A stretch of DNA of 64,000 nt from CAZGAH01 sp964523295 (GTDB lineage: Bacteria > Desulfobacterota > Desulfovibrionia > Desulfovibrionales > Desulfovibrionaceae). The stretch lies in contig CAZGAH010000011.1 in the NCBI GenBank assembly GCA_964523295.1, positions 1-64,000 on the forward strand. The letters run 5' to 3'. Made by a program: the position numbers and the translations under genes. Shown one piece after another: positions 15,728-25,187 of this stretch (positions are counted from its first letter, which is position 1; every line of letters starts with the position of its first letter). Under the pieces are notes generated by a model. That model did not search any database. It saw only the letters and a program-made list of their open reading frames with translations, and had not been told where the DNA came from.

Positions 15728-18388
15728 TCAGGGCCTGGCGTTGGACCGGTGGTGGTGCGGCGAGGGGGGGGGTGCGGTTACGTGGCAGAGACAGCAGTTT
15801 CCGTTGGCGCCCAGGGGGGCGGTCAGGTTCTGGTATTGCAGCGGCTGCAGGTTGTCCCGATTTTTGCCGTAGGGATTGACGGCCGGGTATTCCGCGTGCG
15901 CGCTGTTGTGGCAGGCGGCGCAGTACAGCGCGTCGGCAGGGTCGCGACGGGCGCTGTAGAGCGAGTCGGGCTGACCGTCGGTCCAGGCATTGACGGCTGT
16001 GCTCGCCGCCGTCGGCTTGGATGGCCCATCATGGCAGGCGGCGCAATCGGGCTGCATGCGCCAGGCGCTGCGCGGGCGCACGGCCTCGCGTGCGGGCGCT
16101 GTTCCCTGCGTCAGCGGTTGCATGAGCCATTGCGCCCGCGTCTTTCCGGTCTGATCTTCCGCACGTAGCAGGCCGAGGGCATGGTTCTCCAGGGTACCGT
16201 GACAGCGCGTGCAATCCAGGCCCTTGACGCCGTGGACGCCGCGCAGGCTGCGGGTCAGGCCATCCAGGGCGCTGGCATGGCACTCGGCGCAGGCCTCGGC
16301 GCCGCGTCCGCCCAGATAGAGCGCGTGTACGCCGTGGAGGGCGGCCGAGAGGTTCAGTCGGCGGTCGCCACCTTGCGTCCGGGCGATTGCGGGCGGCAGG
16401 GAGGCGTCCTCGTGGCACTGCTGGCAGGCCTTGGGGTGCCGCCAAAGCGCATTTTTGAGCAGCTTGGTGCCGTGGCGGCGATCATGGGCGCTCAGTATGT
16501 TTCTGGCCGCCTGCTCGTCCATGCCGGGCGGCGTATGCGCGCCGGACGCGCGCGTAGCCCCTCCGTGGCAGTTTCCGCAGCCCAGCTCTGTCGAGGCCGG
16601 AACGACGGCCCTGGTCTCGGCCAGAAGCGCGCCGCTCCGCTCGTCGCGTGCCTCCACCGTCACCAGGGGATAGGGATCGAAGCCGCCGGAATCCGGATAC
16701 GGAATCACCGGAAGCAGTGTCGCGACAAAGCAGTCCTGCCGGACCAGCGGTTGCATCGTTCCGCTCGGAAAGTTTCCACTCAGGCCCTGGTCGGGAAGGC
16801 GGTTGTCGATGAACAGCGGGATGACGAACTCCCAGAAGCGCACCTGGCGTGAGGGTTTGGAAAAAGCTGGATCGAGCGCGTAGTGTATGGTCACCCCCGC
16901 TGTGATCAGCTCCGGTCGCGGCCCCCGGCGGATCAGCTGGGCTCGTAGCGTGACGCCCGGAGGAGACAGGCTGAAGAAGCGGTCGGCGTCGGAAACCAGG
17001 CTCATGCCCGCGTCGGTCCAGGCCAGGAGCACGTATGCGGCGTTTGCCGGGTCGAAAGCCGGAGGCTCGGCCGGTTGTTGCGGCAGGACGGCGGGCATGG
17101 TCGGCGCCGGCGTCGGCCGACCGTGCAGTTCCTCCATGATATACGCCGCCAGTGCCTCGCGGTCGGCTGCCTCGCCGGCAAAGGGCGGCATGGGCTCCCG
17201 AAGACGTCCCTGCCCCGAGAGTTTCGCCTCCATGCCCCGAAGAGTCAGGTTCGCCGTGCGGGGCAGGATGTCGCGTAGCGGGCCGCCGATGCTATGACAG
17301 GGCAGGCACTGCGCGGCGAACAGCGCGCGCCCGGCGTCCCGATTCGTTGCGCCGGGGGGAATCCAGCGCGTGCGTGGCAAGGCTCCGCCCTGACGCAGGG
17401 TATCGAGGTCCGCGGCGAGCAAGGCGTTGGACCAGGTGTGCCCGGGTATGGCCCAGGGACTTCGCCCGGCCGCGAGGATCCTCTCGAAAAGCCCGGTCTG
17501 CGCCAAGCCCAGCAATAGAAGAAAGCAGGCCAGGGCTGGACGGTTGTGTTGCGGCGCGACGAAGGCCAGAGCAGGGCCGCCGAGTGCGACCAGCGAGGAG
17601 ACGATGACAAAGAGGCTGAGCAGCGGCGTGGTCTCGCGCGACGCCGTCAACAGCAGGGCCAGCTGCGGCGCGGGCAGGATGGCGAAAAGCCAGACAACGC
17701 CGGCGGCGAGCCCCGCCACGGGCCAGAACACGTAGCCGCAAGCATAGCAGAGGATGCGCGTCTGTCGCGCGGTGTCCCTGACCCGCGCACCGAGCACGCA
17801 GGCCAGCAGTCCGGCCAGGGTCAGCGACAGGAAAAATCGCAGGGTCATCACCGGCCAGAGCGCAGGGGCAAATATCGCCGCGCTGAACTCGCCGCTGTGA
17901 GGCCAGTCGCCGGGGGCGAGCATGAAGCTCGTCGCGACGCTGAGCAATCCCGCAGCCGCGGCGGTAAAGAGCAGGGCCACGACGGCAAGGCCGCGGCGTC
18001 GGCCCTGCCCGGTGCTGCCCAGGGTCTCGCTCCAGAGACGAAGCGCCAGGAACCCGATTAAAAAGCACAGCCAGGCCGAGCCCCAGAGCAGGGCGAAAAC
18101 GCCGTTCAAGGTCGCGGCGATGCCTGGGCTGACGACAGAGACGACGAACCACAGCCCCGCGCCGGTGAAGCTGACCGCCGCGGCCCCCGCCCGGGTCAGG
18201 AACACGGCGTACGCGCGTACATCCTGAAGCAGCCCGTCCGCGCGTTCACGTTCGGCCCGCCGCTTGGCCAGGAGCAGAAACAGCGTTCCGCCGGCAAAGA
18301 GCTGTACGCAACAAGCGAAGAGCGCACTTGCGAGCGCCGATTGCAGTGCCCCCGAAACTGTGGGAATCCACCAGACCGGATAGTTCAT
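15728..18388 (-). CDS. Membrane-anchored octahaem c-type cytochrome
   Basis: An 886-residue protein starting MNYPVWWIPTVSG (GAGAAGAAGG upstream). Residues 10-305 hold eight predicted membrane helices. Residues ~345-420 form a class I cytochrome c domain (CLPCH 361-365, possible Met ligand in MPPF ~400). After a beta-rich periplasmic stretch (430-600), seven more haem sites follow: CGNCH 604, CQQCH 655, CAECH 700, CTRCH 726, CAACH 782, CAACH 823, CCLCH 865. It should pass electrons between a membrane carrier and periplasmic acceptors. Related proteins with this kind of membrane domain often have helix histidines for haem b; here the only histidines before residue 330 (164, 281, 317) seem to be in loops. 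It faces away from ubiD-ubiX. Confidence 0.85.
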   Translation of the reverse strand: MNYPVWWIPTVSGALQSALASALFACCVQLFAGGTLFLLLAKRRAERERADGLLQDVRAYAVFLTRAGAAAVSFTGAGLWFVVSVVSPGIAATLNGVFALLWGSAWLCFLIGFLALRLWSETLGSTGQGRRRGLAVVALLFTAAAAGLLSVATSFMLAPGDWPHSGEFSAAIFAPALWPVMTLRFFLSLTLAGLLACVLGARVRDTARQTRILCYACGYVFWPVAGLAAGVVWLFAILPAPQLALLLTASRETTPLLSLFVIVSSLVALGGPALAFVAPQHNRPALACFLLLLGLAQTGLFERILAAGRSPWAIPGHTWSNALLAADLDTLRQGGALPRTRWIPPGATNRDAGRALFAAQCLPCHSIGGPLRDILPRTANLTLRGMEAKLSGQGRLREPMPPFAGEAADREALAAYIMEELHGRPTPAPTMPAVLPQQPAEPPAFDPANAAYVLLAWTDAGMSLVSDADRFFSLSPPGVTLRAQLIRRGPRPELITAGVTIHYALDPAFSKPSRQVRFWEFVIPLFIDNRLPDQGLSGNFPSGTMQPLVRQDCFVATLLPVIPYPDSGGFDPYPLVTVEARDERSGALLAETRAVVPASTELGCGNCHGGATRASGAHTPPGMDEQAARNILSAHDRRHGTKLLKNALWRHPKACQQCHEDASLPPAIARTQGGDRRLNLSAALHGVHALYLGGRGAEACAECHASALDGLTRSLRGVHGVKGLDCTRCHGTLENHALGLLRAEDQTGKTRAQWLMQPLTQGTAPAREAVRPRSAWRMQPDCAACHDGPSKPTAASTAVNAWTDGQPDSLYSARRDPADALYCAACHNSAHAEYPAVNPYGKNRDNLQPLQYQNLTAPLGANGNCCLCHVTAPPPSPHHHRSNARP

Positions 18389-18902
18389 GCCCTTCTTCTC
18401 CCGCGTGCGCGAGATCGTCGGCGTCGGAGGATATCGTCGACGCGGCGTCTGCCGAGCCGGAGCGAAGGCCAATGTTGGGAACCACGGAGCAGGCTCCGGC
18501 CGCATCAGCGCGTTCATCTGCTTGTATGGCAACTGTTTCCAGCCGGAGGCACGGAGGCATGCCCCCTGATTTCCCGCAACGATGTATTATGACAGACAAG
18601 GGGCGCCGGACGCAACGGTTGTTTCCGACCACGTCCGTCAGTTCAAGCCATCATATGTCGTTCGCCGGATCGTGGGTTATGAGCAAGGAGTGAGCTGCGC
18701 GTTGTCTATGGCTTCCTGGTTGAATGCGTGAAAGACATCCACCGGAACACCCTCCATACGTTGCTGCAAACTGCCAGACAAATTGTTCATTGGCCCTGCC
18801 CACCGCACGGCTTGCCGGGTGGACCGCTTTCTGCTAGGCCTCGATCATGCGTCGCGGCGTCAGTCCGCAGGACGTCTTATGCTACCGCACCAGGAGTCAT
18901 CC
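18389..18902. other. Divergent intergenic region, cytochrome / ubiD
   Basis: About 510 bases between two divergent transcription units. It must hold both promoters, but no strong -35/-10 pair or operator could be singled out. Short open frames in it lack coding character. Confidence 0.4.
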
Positions 18903-20354
18903 ATGCCGCACAAGGATTTGCAGGCCTTTGTCCAGGAGCTCGAGCGTCGACAGGAATTGCGACGTATTGATGCCCTTGTCGATCCGTATCTGGAAATCGC
19001 GGAGATCACGGATCGGGTGTCCAAGCGGAACGGGCCGGCGTTGATGTTCGCCAATCCCCAAGGCAGCCGTTTCCCCGTGCTGACCAACGCCTTTGGCTCG
19101 TTCGATCGCATGCATCTGGCGTTACAGGTGGAAAGCCTGGACGGCATCGCCGACGAGGTGAATGAGTTCATCGAGATGGAAAAGCCGGACAGCATCCTGA
19201 AAAAGCTCAGGCTCATACCCAAGCTCAAGCGTCTGGCCGACATTTTCCCCAAGACCGTATCCAAAGGCTGCTGTCAGGATGTAGTGCTTACGGGCGAGGA
19301 CGTGGACCTGGGCCTGTTGCCCGTGCTGACGACCTGGCCCGGCGACGCCGGCCCGTTCATCACGCTGCCGCTGGTTATCACCAAAAACCCTGAGACAGGC
19401 ACCCGCAACGTGGGCATGTACCGGATGCAGGTCTTCGACCGGCATACTACCGGCATGCACTGGCACCGCCACAAGGGCGGAGCCTATCACTACCACCTGG
19501 CCGAACGCCGGGGCGAAAAGCTGGAGGTCGCCGTCGCGATCGGGCCCGATCCGGTCGTGACCTACGCAGCCACGGCGCCGATCCCCGACGAGGTCGACGA
19601 GTTTCTCTTTGCCGGCTTTCTGCGCAAGGCAGCCGTGGAGCTTGTGCAATGCAAGACCGTGGACCTGCAGGTCCCGGCCAACAGCCAGTTCGTGCTCGAG
19701 GGCTACGTCCTGCCCGGCGAACGCCGTCGCGAAGGCCCCTTCGGCGACCATACCGGCTATTATTCGCTCGCCGACGATTACCCGGTTTTCCACGTCACCG
19801 CGCTGACCCACCGCGAAGACGCCATCTATCCGGCCACGCTCGTCGGTCCGCCCCCCATGGAAGACTGCTACCTGGGCAAGGCCACCGAGCGGATTTTCCT
19901 CCCCCTCATCAAAAAACAGCTCCCCGAGATCGTGGACATGAATCTCCCGCTCGAGGGCGTGTTCCACAATCTCTGCTTCGTGAGCATCGACAAGCGCTAT
20001 CCCGGCCAGCCGCGCAAGGTCATGTACGCGCTCTGGGGCCTGGGGCAGATGATGTTCACCAAGATCATCGTCATCGTGGACAAGGACACCGACGTCCAGA
20101 ACCTCTCCCAGGTGCTCTGGCGCCTCGGCAACAACATCGATCCGCGCCGCGACCTCGTCGTGCTCGATGGCCCGCTGGATGCCCTGGACCACGCGGCCCC
20201 GCTCCCGTTCTACGGCGGAAAACTCGGCATCGACGCCACCAGAAAAGGCCCCGACGACGGGCACTACCGCGAGTGGCCCGAAAGCCTGAGGATGTCCGAC
20301 GAGGTCAAGGCCCGCGTCGACGAACTGTGGGGCAAGCTGGGGCTCGGCGCATGA
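18903..20354 (+). CDS. ubiD: UbiD-family prenylated-FMN decarboxylase (menaquinone type)
   Basis: A 483-residue protein, close to the ~490 usual for UbiD. AGGAG six bases before ATG 18903 fixes the start. Family hallmarks: YRMQVFDRHTTGMHWHRHKG (prFMN/Mn binding), GEKLEVAVAIGPDPV, and the conserved active-site stretch GERRREGPFGDHTGYYS containing the catalytic glutamate region. It ends in a C-terminal helix (SDEVKARVDELWGKLGLG). It overlaps ubiX by ATGA, so enzyme and cofactor-maker are co-translated. In deltaproteobacteria using the futalosine route, this pair is thought to decarboxylate a menaquinone precursor; the substrate is inferred. Confidence 0.93.
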   Translation: MPHKDLQAFVQELERRQELRRIDALVDPYLEIAEITDRVSKRNGPALMFANPQGSRFPVLTNAFGSFDRMHLALQVESLDGIADEVNEFIEMEKPDSILKKLRLIPKLKRLADIFPKTVSKGCCQDVVLTGEDVDLGLLPVLTTWPGDAGPFITLPLVITKNPETGTRNVGMYRMQVFDRHTTGMHWHRHKGGAYHYHLAERRGEKLEVAVAIGPDPVVTYAATAPIPDEVDEFLFAGFLRKAAVELVQCKTVDLQVPANSQFVLEGYVLPGERRREGPFGDHTGYYSLADDYPVFHVTALTHREDAIYPATLVGPPPMEDCYLGKATERIFLPLIKKQLPEIVDMNLPLEGVFHNLCFVSIDKRYPGQPRKVMYALWGLGQMMFTKIIVIVDKDTDVQNLSQVLWRLGNNIDPRRDLVVLDGPLDALDHAAPLPFYGGKLGIDATRKGPDDGHYREWPESLRMSDEVKARVDELWGKLGLGA

Positions 20355-20947
20355 ACGGCGCTCCCCGGCGCGTCGTACTCGCCATCACGGGCGCCAGCGG
20401 CATGCCCTTTGCCTGGCGCCTGCTGCAATGCCTGGCCGGGCAGCCCGGCCTGGAAACGCATTGCATCGTCTCCGATGCGGCACAGCTTGTCCTCGCGCAG
20501 GAGACCCCATTCACCCTGGACGACATCGACCGCCTGGCCTTTCGCCGCTACCGCCAGAACGAACTCGGCGCCGGCCCGGCAAGCGGCTCCTGGCAGCACC
20601 AGGGTATGGTCGTCTGCCCCTGCTCCATGGCCTCGCTCGCGGCCATTGCCAACGGCCTCGGCTCGAACCTCATCCACCGCGCGGCCGACGTGACGCTCAA
20701 GGAACGCCGCCCGCTGCTCCTGGCGCCGCGCGAAACGCCGCTCAATCGCGTACACCTGACCAACCTGCTGCGCGCGGCCGAGGCCGGCGCGACCATCATG
20801 CCCCCCTGTCCGGCCTTCTATACGCGCCCCCGGCATATCGACGACCTCGTCGACCAGTTCGTGGCCCGCCTGCTCGACCACCTCGACCTGCCGCACACGC
20901 TGGGCCAGCGCTGGCAGGACCTTTCCTGCTCCATCCGCGATGATTGA
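20351..20947 (+). CDS. ubiX: UbiX flavin prenyltransferase
   Basis: A 198-residue protein. N-terminal FMN-binding signature RVVLAITGASGMPFAWRLL, the CPCSMASLAAIANGLGSNLI segment and LLLAPRETPLN are diagnostic of UbiX/Pad1, which joins dimethylallyl phosphate to FMN to make prFMN for UbiD. ATG 20351 overlaps the ubiD stop (ATGA). The length is typical. Soluble cytoplasmic enzyme; its only likely client in the window is the upstream UbiD. Confidence 0.95.
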   Translation: MNGAPRRVVLAITGASGMPFAWRLLQCLAGQPGLETHCIVSDAAQLVLAQETPFTLDDIDRLAFRRYRQNELGAGPASGSWQHQGMVVCPCSMASLAAIANGLGSNLIHRAADVTLKERRPLLLAPRETPLNRVHLTNLLRAAEAGATIMPPCPAFYTRPRHIDDLVDQFVARLLDHLDLPHTLGQRWQDLSCSIRDD

Positions 20948-21346
20948 ATTCTCTCGACTTTCAGGACCACGTCAAAATAGGCACAGCTCTGGCAGCCCAC
21001 CGATGTGGGCGTAATACTGGCTTTTTTTCGAAATCAGTCTTACAGTCGGGAGACTATATCCGACTTTCCCGGTGTACAGACATTGACACATGCTCTTACA
21101 CGCCGGGTATTTGACTTGCCGGACCTTCTTTGTCATGTTCGGATCGCTTGTTGGAAGAGGCTTCCGGGTATCCTGCCTCCGTGGTCACCAAGGCGCTATG
21201 ATGAACAGCATTTTTCGATGGACCGGCTGATTCTGATACAGAGGTTTGCTCGCGCGCCGTTCATGTCGATCGGGCACGTGTTTTTGTTGTCCCCGGCCAA
21301 GAGCCTGAACGCATACAGCGAACGTATCCGTCAAAGAGTATGATAC
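20948..21346. other. Intergenic region after ubiX
   Basis: About 400 bases. GCCCAC (20995-21000) and GTGGGC (21005-21010) form a 6-base-pair hairpin with a CGAT loop, followed 11 bases later by seven Ts (21022-21028), a possible weak terminator of the ubiDX operon. A 112-codon open frame across the remainder has no protein-like features. Confidence 0.4.
20995..21028 (+). terminator. Possible weak terminator of ubiDX
   Basis: Hairpin GCCCAC-CGAT-GTGGGC followed at 11 bases by TTTTTTT. The gap between stem and T-run is longer than in a standard intrinsic terminator, so the call is tentative. Confidence 0.35.
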
Positions 21347-22108
21347 ATGGGCAACGCACGCACAAGCGTTTCCTTGGCCGACAAGATTCGGGGCGTTTTT
21401 TCAAAAGCCCAGGCTGATATCACGACAACGGAGGATGAATTCCCCTCTCTTTGTCTCGATGTCTATTATTATGTCGAAGAGCAGGACGATGGAACGATCG
21501 GCGTTCAGCCGCTGAACAATAACTTCGTTCCCGTTGGTGAGCTTGTTTTTATCAGCCGCGAGGAGCTGATCGCGTCCTACGTTCCCGAACCTGAAGTCTA
21601 TATGAGCAAGGTCTACCCTGCAATCCGACAGGTTGCGGTGTGCGTGGAACAGGCTGAAGGGTACTTGCGCAAGGGGAATATATACAGTGCCGAATACGAG
21701 TTCAGGAATGCCCTGCGCGTCGACGAACAGAACATCCGCGCTACATTTGGACTGGGCATGGTCTTTCTCGAACGGGGTCAGATTGAGAAGGGAGATCTGG
21801 TCTTTCGGCGTCTGCTGCAGTTGAAAGGCACGTTCGAAAAACGTCACAAGCATCTTTTCAACGAATTCGGTATCCGGCTCCGGAAGAACAAGATGTATTC
21901 CCAAGCGATACGGTATTATTCGCGTGCATACGCCTTGTCAAAAACAGACGACCACCTTCTTTACAACATGGCCAGGACACTCTATGAAACCGGAAAACTC
22001 AAGAGCGCGGAAACTTTTTTGCGTAAAGCGCTGAATCTTCACGCTGATTTCACACATGCGCGCGAGCTTTTGCGAATTATCGAACGAAAATTTGCGTCAA
22101 AGAAATGA
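21347..22108 (+). CDS. Tetratricopeptide-repeat protein
   Basis: A 253-residue protein without signal peptide. Residues 1-100 form an unassigned N-terminal region (LCLDVYYYVEEQDDGTIGVQ; VPVGELVFISREELIASYVP). Residues 105-250 hold about four TPR units (QAEGYLRKGNIYSAEYEFRN, TFGLGMVFLERGQIEKGDLV, SQAIRYYSRAYALSKTDDHL, NMARTLYETGKLKSAETFLR). TPRs are protein-docking scaffolds. Similar proteins occur in Desulfovibrio next to response-regulator or pilus-control genes; the partner here may be the MshEN-like protein 46 bases downstream. Function unknown. Confidence 0.82.
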   Translation: MGNARTSVSLADKIRGVFSKAQADITTTEDEFPSLCLDVYYYVEEQDDGTIGVQPLNNNFVPVGELVFISREELIASYVPEPEVYMSKVYPAIRQVAVCVEQAEGYLRKGNIYSAEYEFRNALRVDEQNIRATFGLGMVFLERGQIEKGDLVFRRLLQLKGTFEKRHKHLFNEFGIRLRKNKMYSQAIRYYSRAYALSKTDDHLLYNMARTLYETGKLKSAETFLRKALNLHADFTHARELLRIIERKFASKK

Positions 22109-22154
22109 CAAACATATTTGATCTTGCACCCTCTCCGAGAGAAGGAGAACTGGA

Positions 22155-23054
22155 ATGGCTGTACTGTCCGATGCGGGGTTGAATTTCTTCGGATCATTTC
22201 TCATTGAAAAGGGTATCATTGAAGAGAGCGCCCTTATCGATGCGTTACGGTATCAGGAAGATATGAATTTCCGGATAGGCGAGCTGGCCATCCAGAAGGG
22301 GTATCTTAAGCCTGAGCATGTCGAACAGATCTACGCCGAACAAAAAAACGTAGACATGCCGTTCGGTACGCTTGCACTCACGCATCGGCTGCTGTCCAGA
22401 GCACAGCTCGATGATCTGCTTTTTTCTCAGACCGTTCACAGCACGCATCTTGGTGAGGCTCTGCTGGTCCGCGGTCATCTTACTCAAGAGCAATTCGATG
22501 CGTCGTTGAAAGAATACAATGAAATGTTTCAGAAACGGCAGGAAATTGTCCGGGAAACGCTACGCAATTTTCCCGACGGTATATTTTGCGAAGCGGCTTT
22601 GAACGCCCTGGACAAGACATTTATCCGCTTCACGCACAGTGACGTAAAATTGGGAACGATTTGTGGTGATACCAGCGGTCTACGTTTTTCATTTTGTTGC
22701 ACCGTTTCCTTGTCTTTACTCGATTTTCGCTCTCTCGACGTGGAAGTTTATTTCTCGGAGGACGTCGCCGGCGAGCTGGCCCGTCCCGATACCCTTCCGT
22801 TGCAGGCGAACCAAGAGCCCGACCCCGACATTTTTGCCGACTTTTTTACCATTTTTCAGCGCTACGTACACATCGCTCTGCGCGACAAGACACAGGCAGA
22901 TGCCCAACCACGTTTTGTCACGAAGTGCATCGGGAATGAAGAACAGCTGCGTGATCATGGCGTCCACCTGCTCCTGATCACCCCTTCCGGATCCATTGTG
23001 CTGCGCGTTGTTGTTCATACCCATGACGGGCAAGTTGACCCGCGCGAAAACTAG
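22155..23054 (+). CDS. MshEN/GspE-N-like domain protein
   Basis: A 299-residue protein. Residues ~10-120 contain repeated short modules with the pattern FGSFLIEKGIIEESALIDAL, IGELAIQKGYLKPEHVEQIY, FGTLALTHRLLSRAQLDDLL and LGEALLVRGHLTQEQFDASL. These are the GspE N-terminal (MshEN-like) motifs that in some ATPases bind cyclic di-GMP. Residues 150-290 form a separate alpha/beta domain that could be CheX-like (VSLSLLDFRSLDVEVYFSED), but this is uncertain. No ATPase domain is present, so it is not a pilus motor. AAGGAG precedes the ATG. Probably a regulatory partner of the upstream TPR protein. Confidence 0.7.
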   Translation: MAVLSDAGLNFFGSFLIEKGIIEESALIDALRYQEDMNFRIGELAIQKGYLKPEHVEQIYAEQKNVDMPFGTLALTHRLLSRAQLDDLLFSQTVHSTHLGEALLVRGHLTQEQFDASLKEYNEMFQKRQEIVRETLRNFPDGIFCEAALNALDKTFIRFTHSDVKLGTICGDTSGLRFSFCCTVSLSLLDFRSLDVEVYFSEDVAGELARPDTLPLQANQEPDPDIFADFFTIFQRYVHIALRDKTQADAQPRFVTKCIGNEEQLRDHGVHLLLITPSGSIVLRVVVHTHDGQVDPREN

Positions 23055-23281
23055 TGTATTTTTCTGCGACCCGCCTCTTTGTCCTGTTATCGCCGGGCCT
23101 CGAGCCAAGGCATTTCTGCGCAGCCGGCATTGTTTTTTACATAAGGATTTTTCCTGCGCGAAACTGACATGAGATTCTTCTCGCCATTGATACCAGTGGG
23201 ATGCCGACGACCGTCTGTCATACAGGGACGGCTATTTGCGGTCGGTTGACTCGTTGTGGTCAGGGATACGGAGTACTCACC

Positions 23282-24527
23282 ATGAAAAGCGCGTGGAAGA
23301 ACCTTTTACTGATGCTGTGTTCGCTTGTCCTTTCGATTATTGCATTGGAGTTCGGGTTACGGGTAGTTATGCGCCATTTCTCCGACCAGCCTGATCCTGC
23401 TGCAACAGAGCGGCACGTCTACGACCCGTTTCGTGGACATGCCCTCAATCCTGCGTATCATACGCGCTCCAATACACTGGGGAAGCGGATTCACAGTCCT
23501 GACGGTTTTCGAAGCGACCGACCGGTGAGCCTGGAAAAGCCGGCACAGGTCATTCGCATACTCATGCTCGGAGGCTCGGCATTGTACGGCATCGGGACCA
23601 CCGGCCAGCACTACCACTATGCCCCGGATCTCATGAACGACGAGACCATCCCCTACCATCTCGAACAGCTTCTGAACGAGCGTCTGGCAGCCCTTGGGCT
23701 GCCCGCGTCGGGTGGAGGTGCTCAATTGCGGACTGATCGCCTACCAGACCTGGCAGCATCTGGTGCATCTCAATTCCCGACTTCTGGCGTATCGTCCGGA
23801 CATTGTCATCAATTTCGACGGGCACAACGACTTTTACGAGACCACCCCCGAGCGCAACCCCTGGTACGACTACCGATATTCCTCCGTTCAACTGACCAGG
23901 TTGCTGAACAACCGCGATGCGCTGCCCGGACTGCATTTCCTGGTCCGCTCGCTGGCGCCGCATTCGGCTCTCTTTGCCCAGATCGAAAAGCGCCTGACCC
24001 AGCCCTGCTTCGATGCCCGGCTTCATGCCTTGGCCTCGGAGTCTCCGCCTGAGGCCAACCCTCCCGTTGACCTGGAAGCCCGATTCAAGGCTACGGCTAA
24101 AAGCGGGTTTTTGCGTGCATTATGGCAGATCAATCGCCTTGGCCGCTACGAGGGCTATGACCACATCGTCTTTTTGCAACCGGAAATCCTCTTCGAAGAA
24201 GTGGAGACCCTGCACCCCGACGATCGCGCAGTGCGCGAGCTCACGGTCAGTTTTATGAACAATGAAGCGATCATGCGCCGCATCCGCCCCCTGCTCCCCG
24301 GACTGTTCACCGAGGCGGATATTGCTTACGAAGACGTCGGCGACATCGCCAGTCAAGCCGGGTCGAGCAAGCCCCTGTACATCGATTACTGCCACCTTCG
24401 CCCAGCCGGGTCCCTGGCGGTTGCCCGCCGTCTGCTGGATCCGGTCTGGAACATAGTCCAGCGACGTCTGACTCCGCCGACGCCAACTCCGAACGCCTGG
24501 CATGCTGCCGACGTCCCCGCACGATAA
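23282..24527 (+). pseudogene. SGNH/GDSL-like hydrolase, frameshifted
   Basis: Frame one (from ATG 23282, CGGAGT upstream) gives a membrane anchor (LLLMLCSLVLSIIALEFGLR) and block I (ILMLGGSALYGIGT). The downstream frame supplies VEVLNCGLIAYQTWQHL, block III (VINFDGHNDFYE) and the final D-H block (YIDYCHLRPAG). The switch maps to about 23700-23712 and is restored by removing one C from the CCC at 23702-23704. Such membrane-anchored SGNH proteins often modify or de-acylate extracellular polysaccharides. It is a recent single-base lesion or a sequencing error; all catalytic blocks otherwise survive. Confidence 0.82.
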
Positions 24528-24654
24528 GCCCGAGGATGTCGGCCTGGTCAGCGGTTGGCTCTTCAAGGGGGTTTTTGTCCTCTAACCCGAAGTTTTTGTT
24601 TTTTTGACGATATTATCCTGAATTTATATTTCTTTTGAAGAACGCTCCGGTGCG

Positions 24655-25100
24655 CTACCGGGAACAGTCCAGCTTTGTCCCCAGCAAGTTGAGAATTTTT
24701 TGCTGAAGCGTCGTGGGGCGAGAAATTTTGTAAAAGTCCATCGCTCCTTTCTCCATTTTGTACTTTATTGTCACTTTTCCAGCACAAAGAGCTATCTTGT
24801 CCGTGCCTTTCAAAGGACGTTTTTCTCTGTTCACCGCGTTGACAATTTTTTCAAGTTCCTTTTCTGTCGCGTCAAGAAGCTCTTTCCGTTTTCGTGCACG
24901 TTCGGCCGCAAGAAGCGGATTGCGACATACAACCAAACGCTCGCCTGGAAAAGCTGGATCGCTGATCTCGGCAATATTTTTTTCGTCAAACAAGGAAAGT
25001 TGAACTGATTTGTCCGCTGATAGCGTCTTTATTTGCGCATTTCTCAATGCAGTGATCCAATAAGCGGGGATCGGAACCCGGCAACGAGTTCGGGGTCCAA
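24655..25100 (-). pseudogene. IS1634-family transposase, internal fragment
   Basis: The protein fragment reads PAYWITALRNAQIKTLSADK, then SVQLSLFDEKNIAEISDPAF, PGERLVVCRNPLLAAERARK and RPLKGTDKIALCAGKV, the central part of IS1634-type transposases. The frame extends upstream past the first start-like codon (TTG in TALRNAQ), proving it is a fragment rather than a complete gene. N- and C-terminal parts are missing here. The region is more AT-rich than its neighbours. It belongs to the same family as the N-terminal fragment at 14940-15308. Confidence 0.82.
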
Positions 25101-25187
25101 GTTGGTGAGGTTCGCGATGGTTCTCTCAAAAAAGGAGTGGAGAGCGCTAAAACTTCGGTTTAAAGAAAGCCAATAGTAATTGAACGC

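Noticed and set aside
21005..21343. 112-codon plus-strand open frame upstream of the TPR gene
   Set aside because: No domain, no ribosome site, composition unlike a protein; overlaps a likely terminator hairpin.
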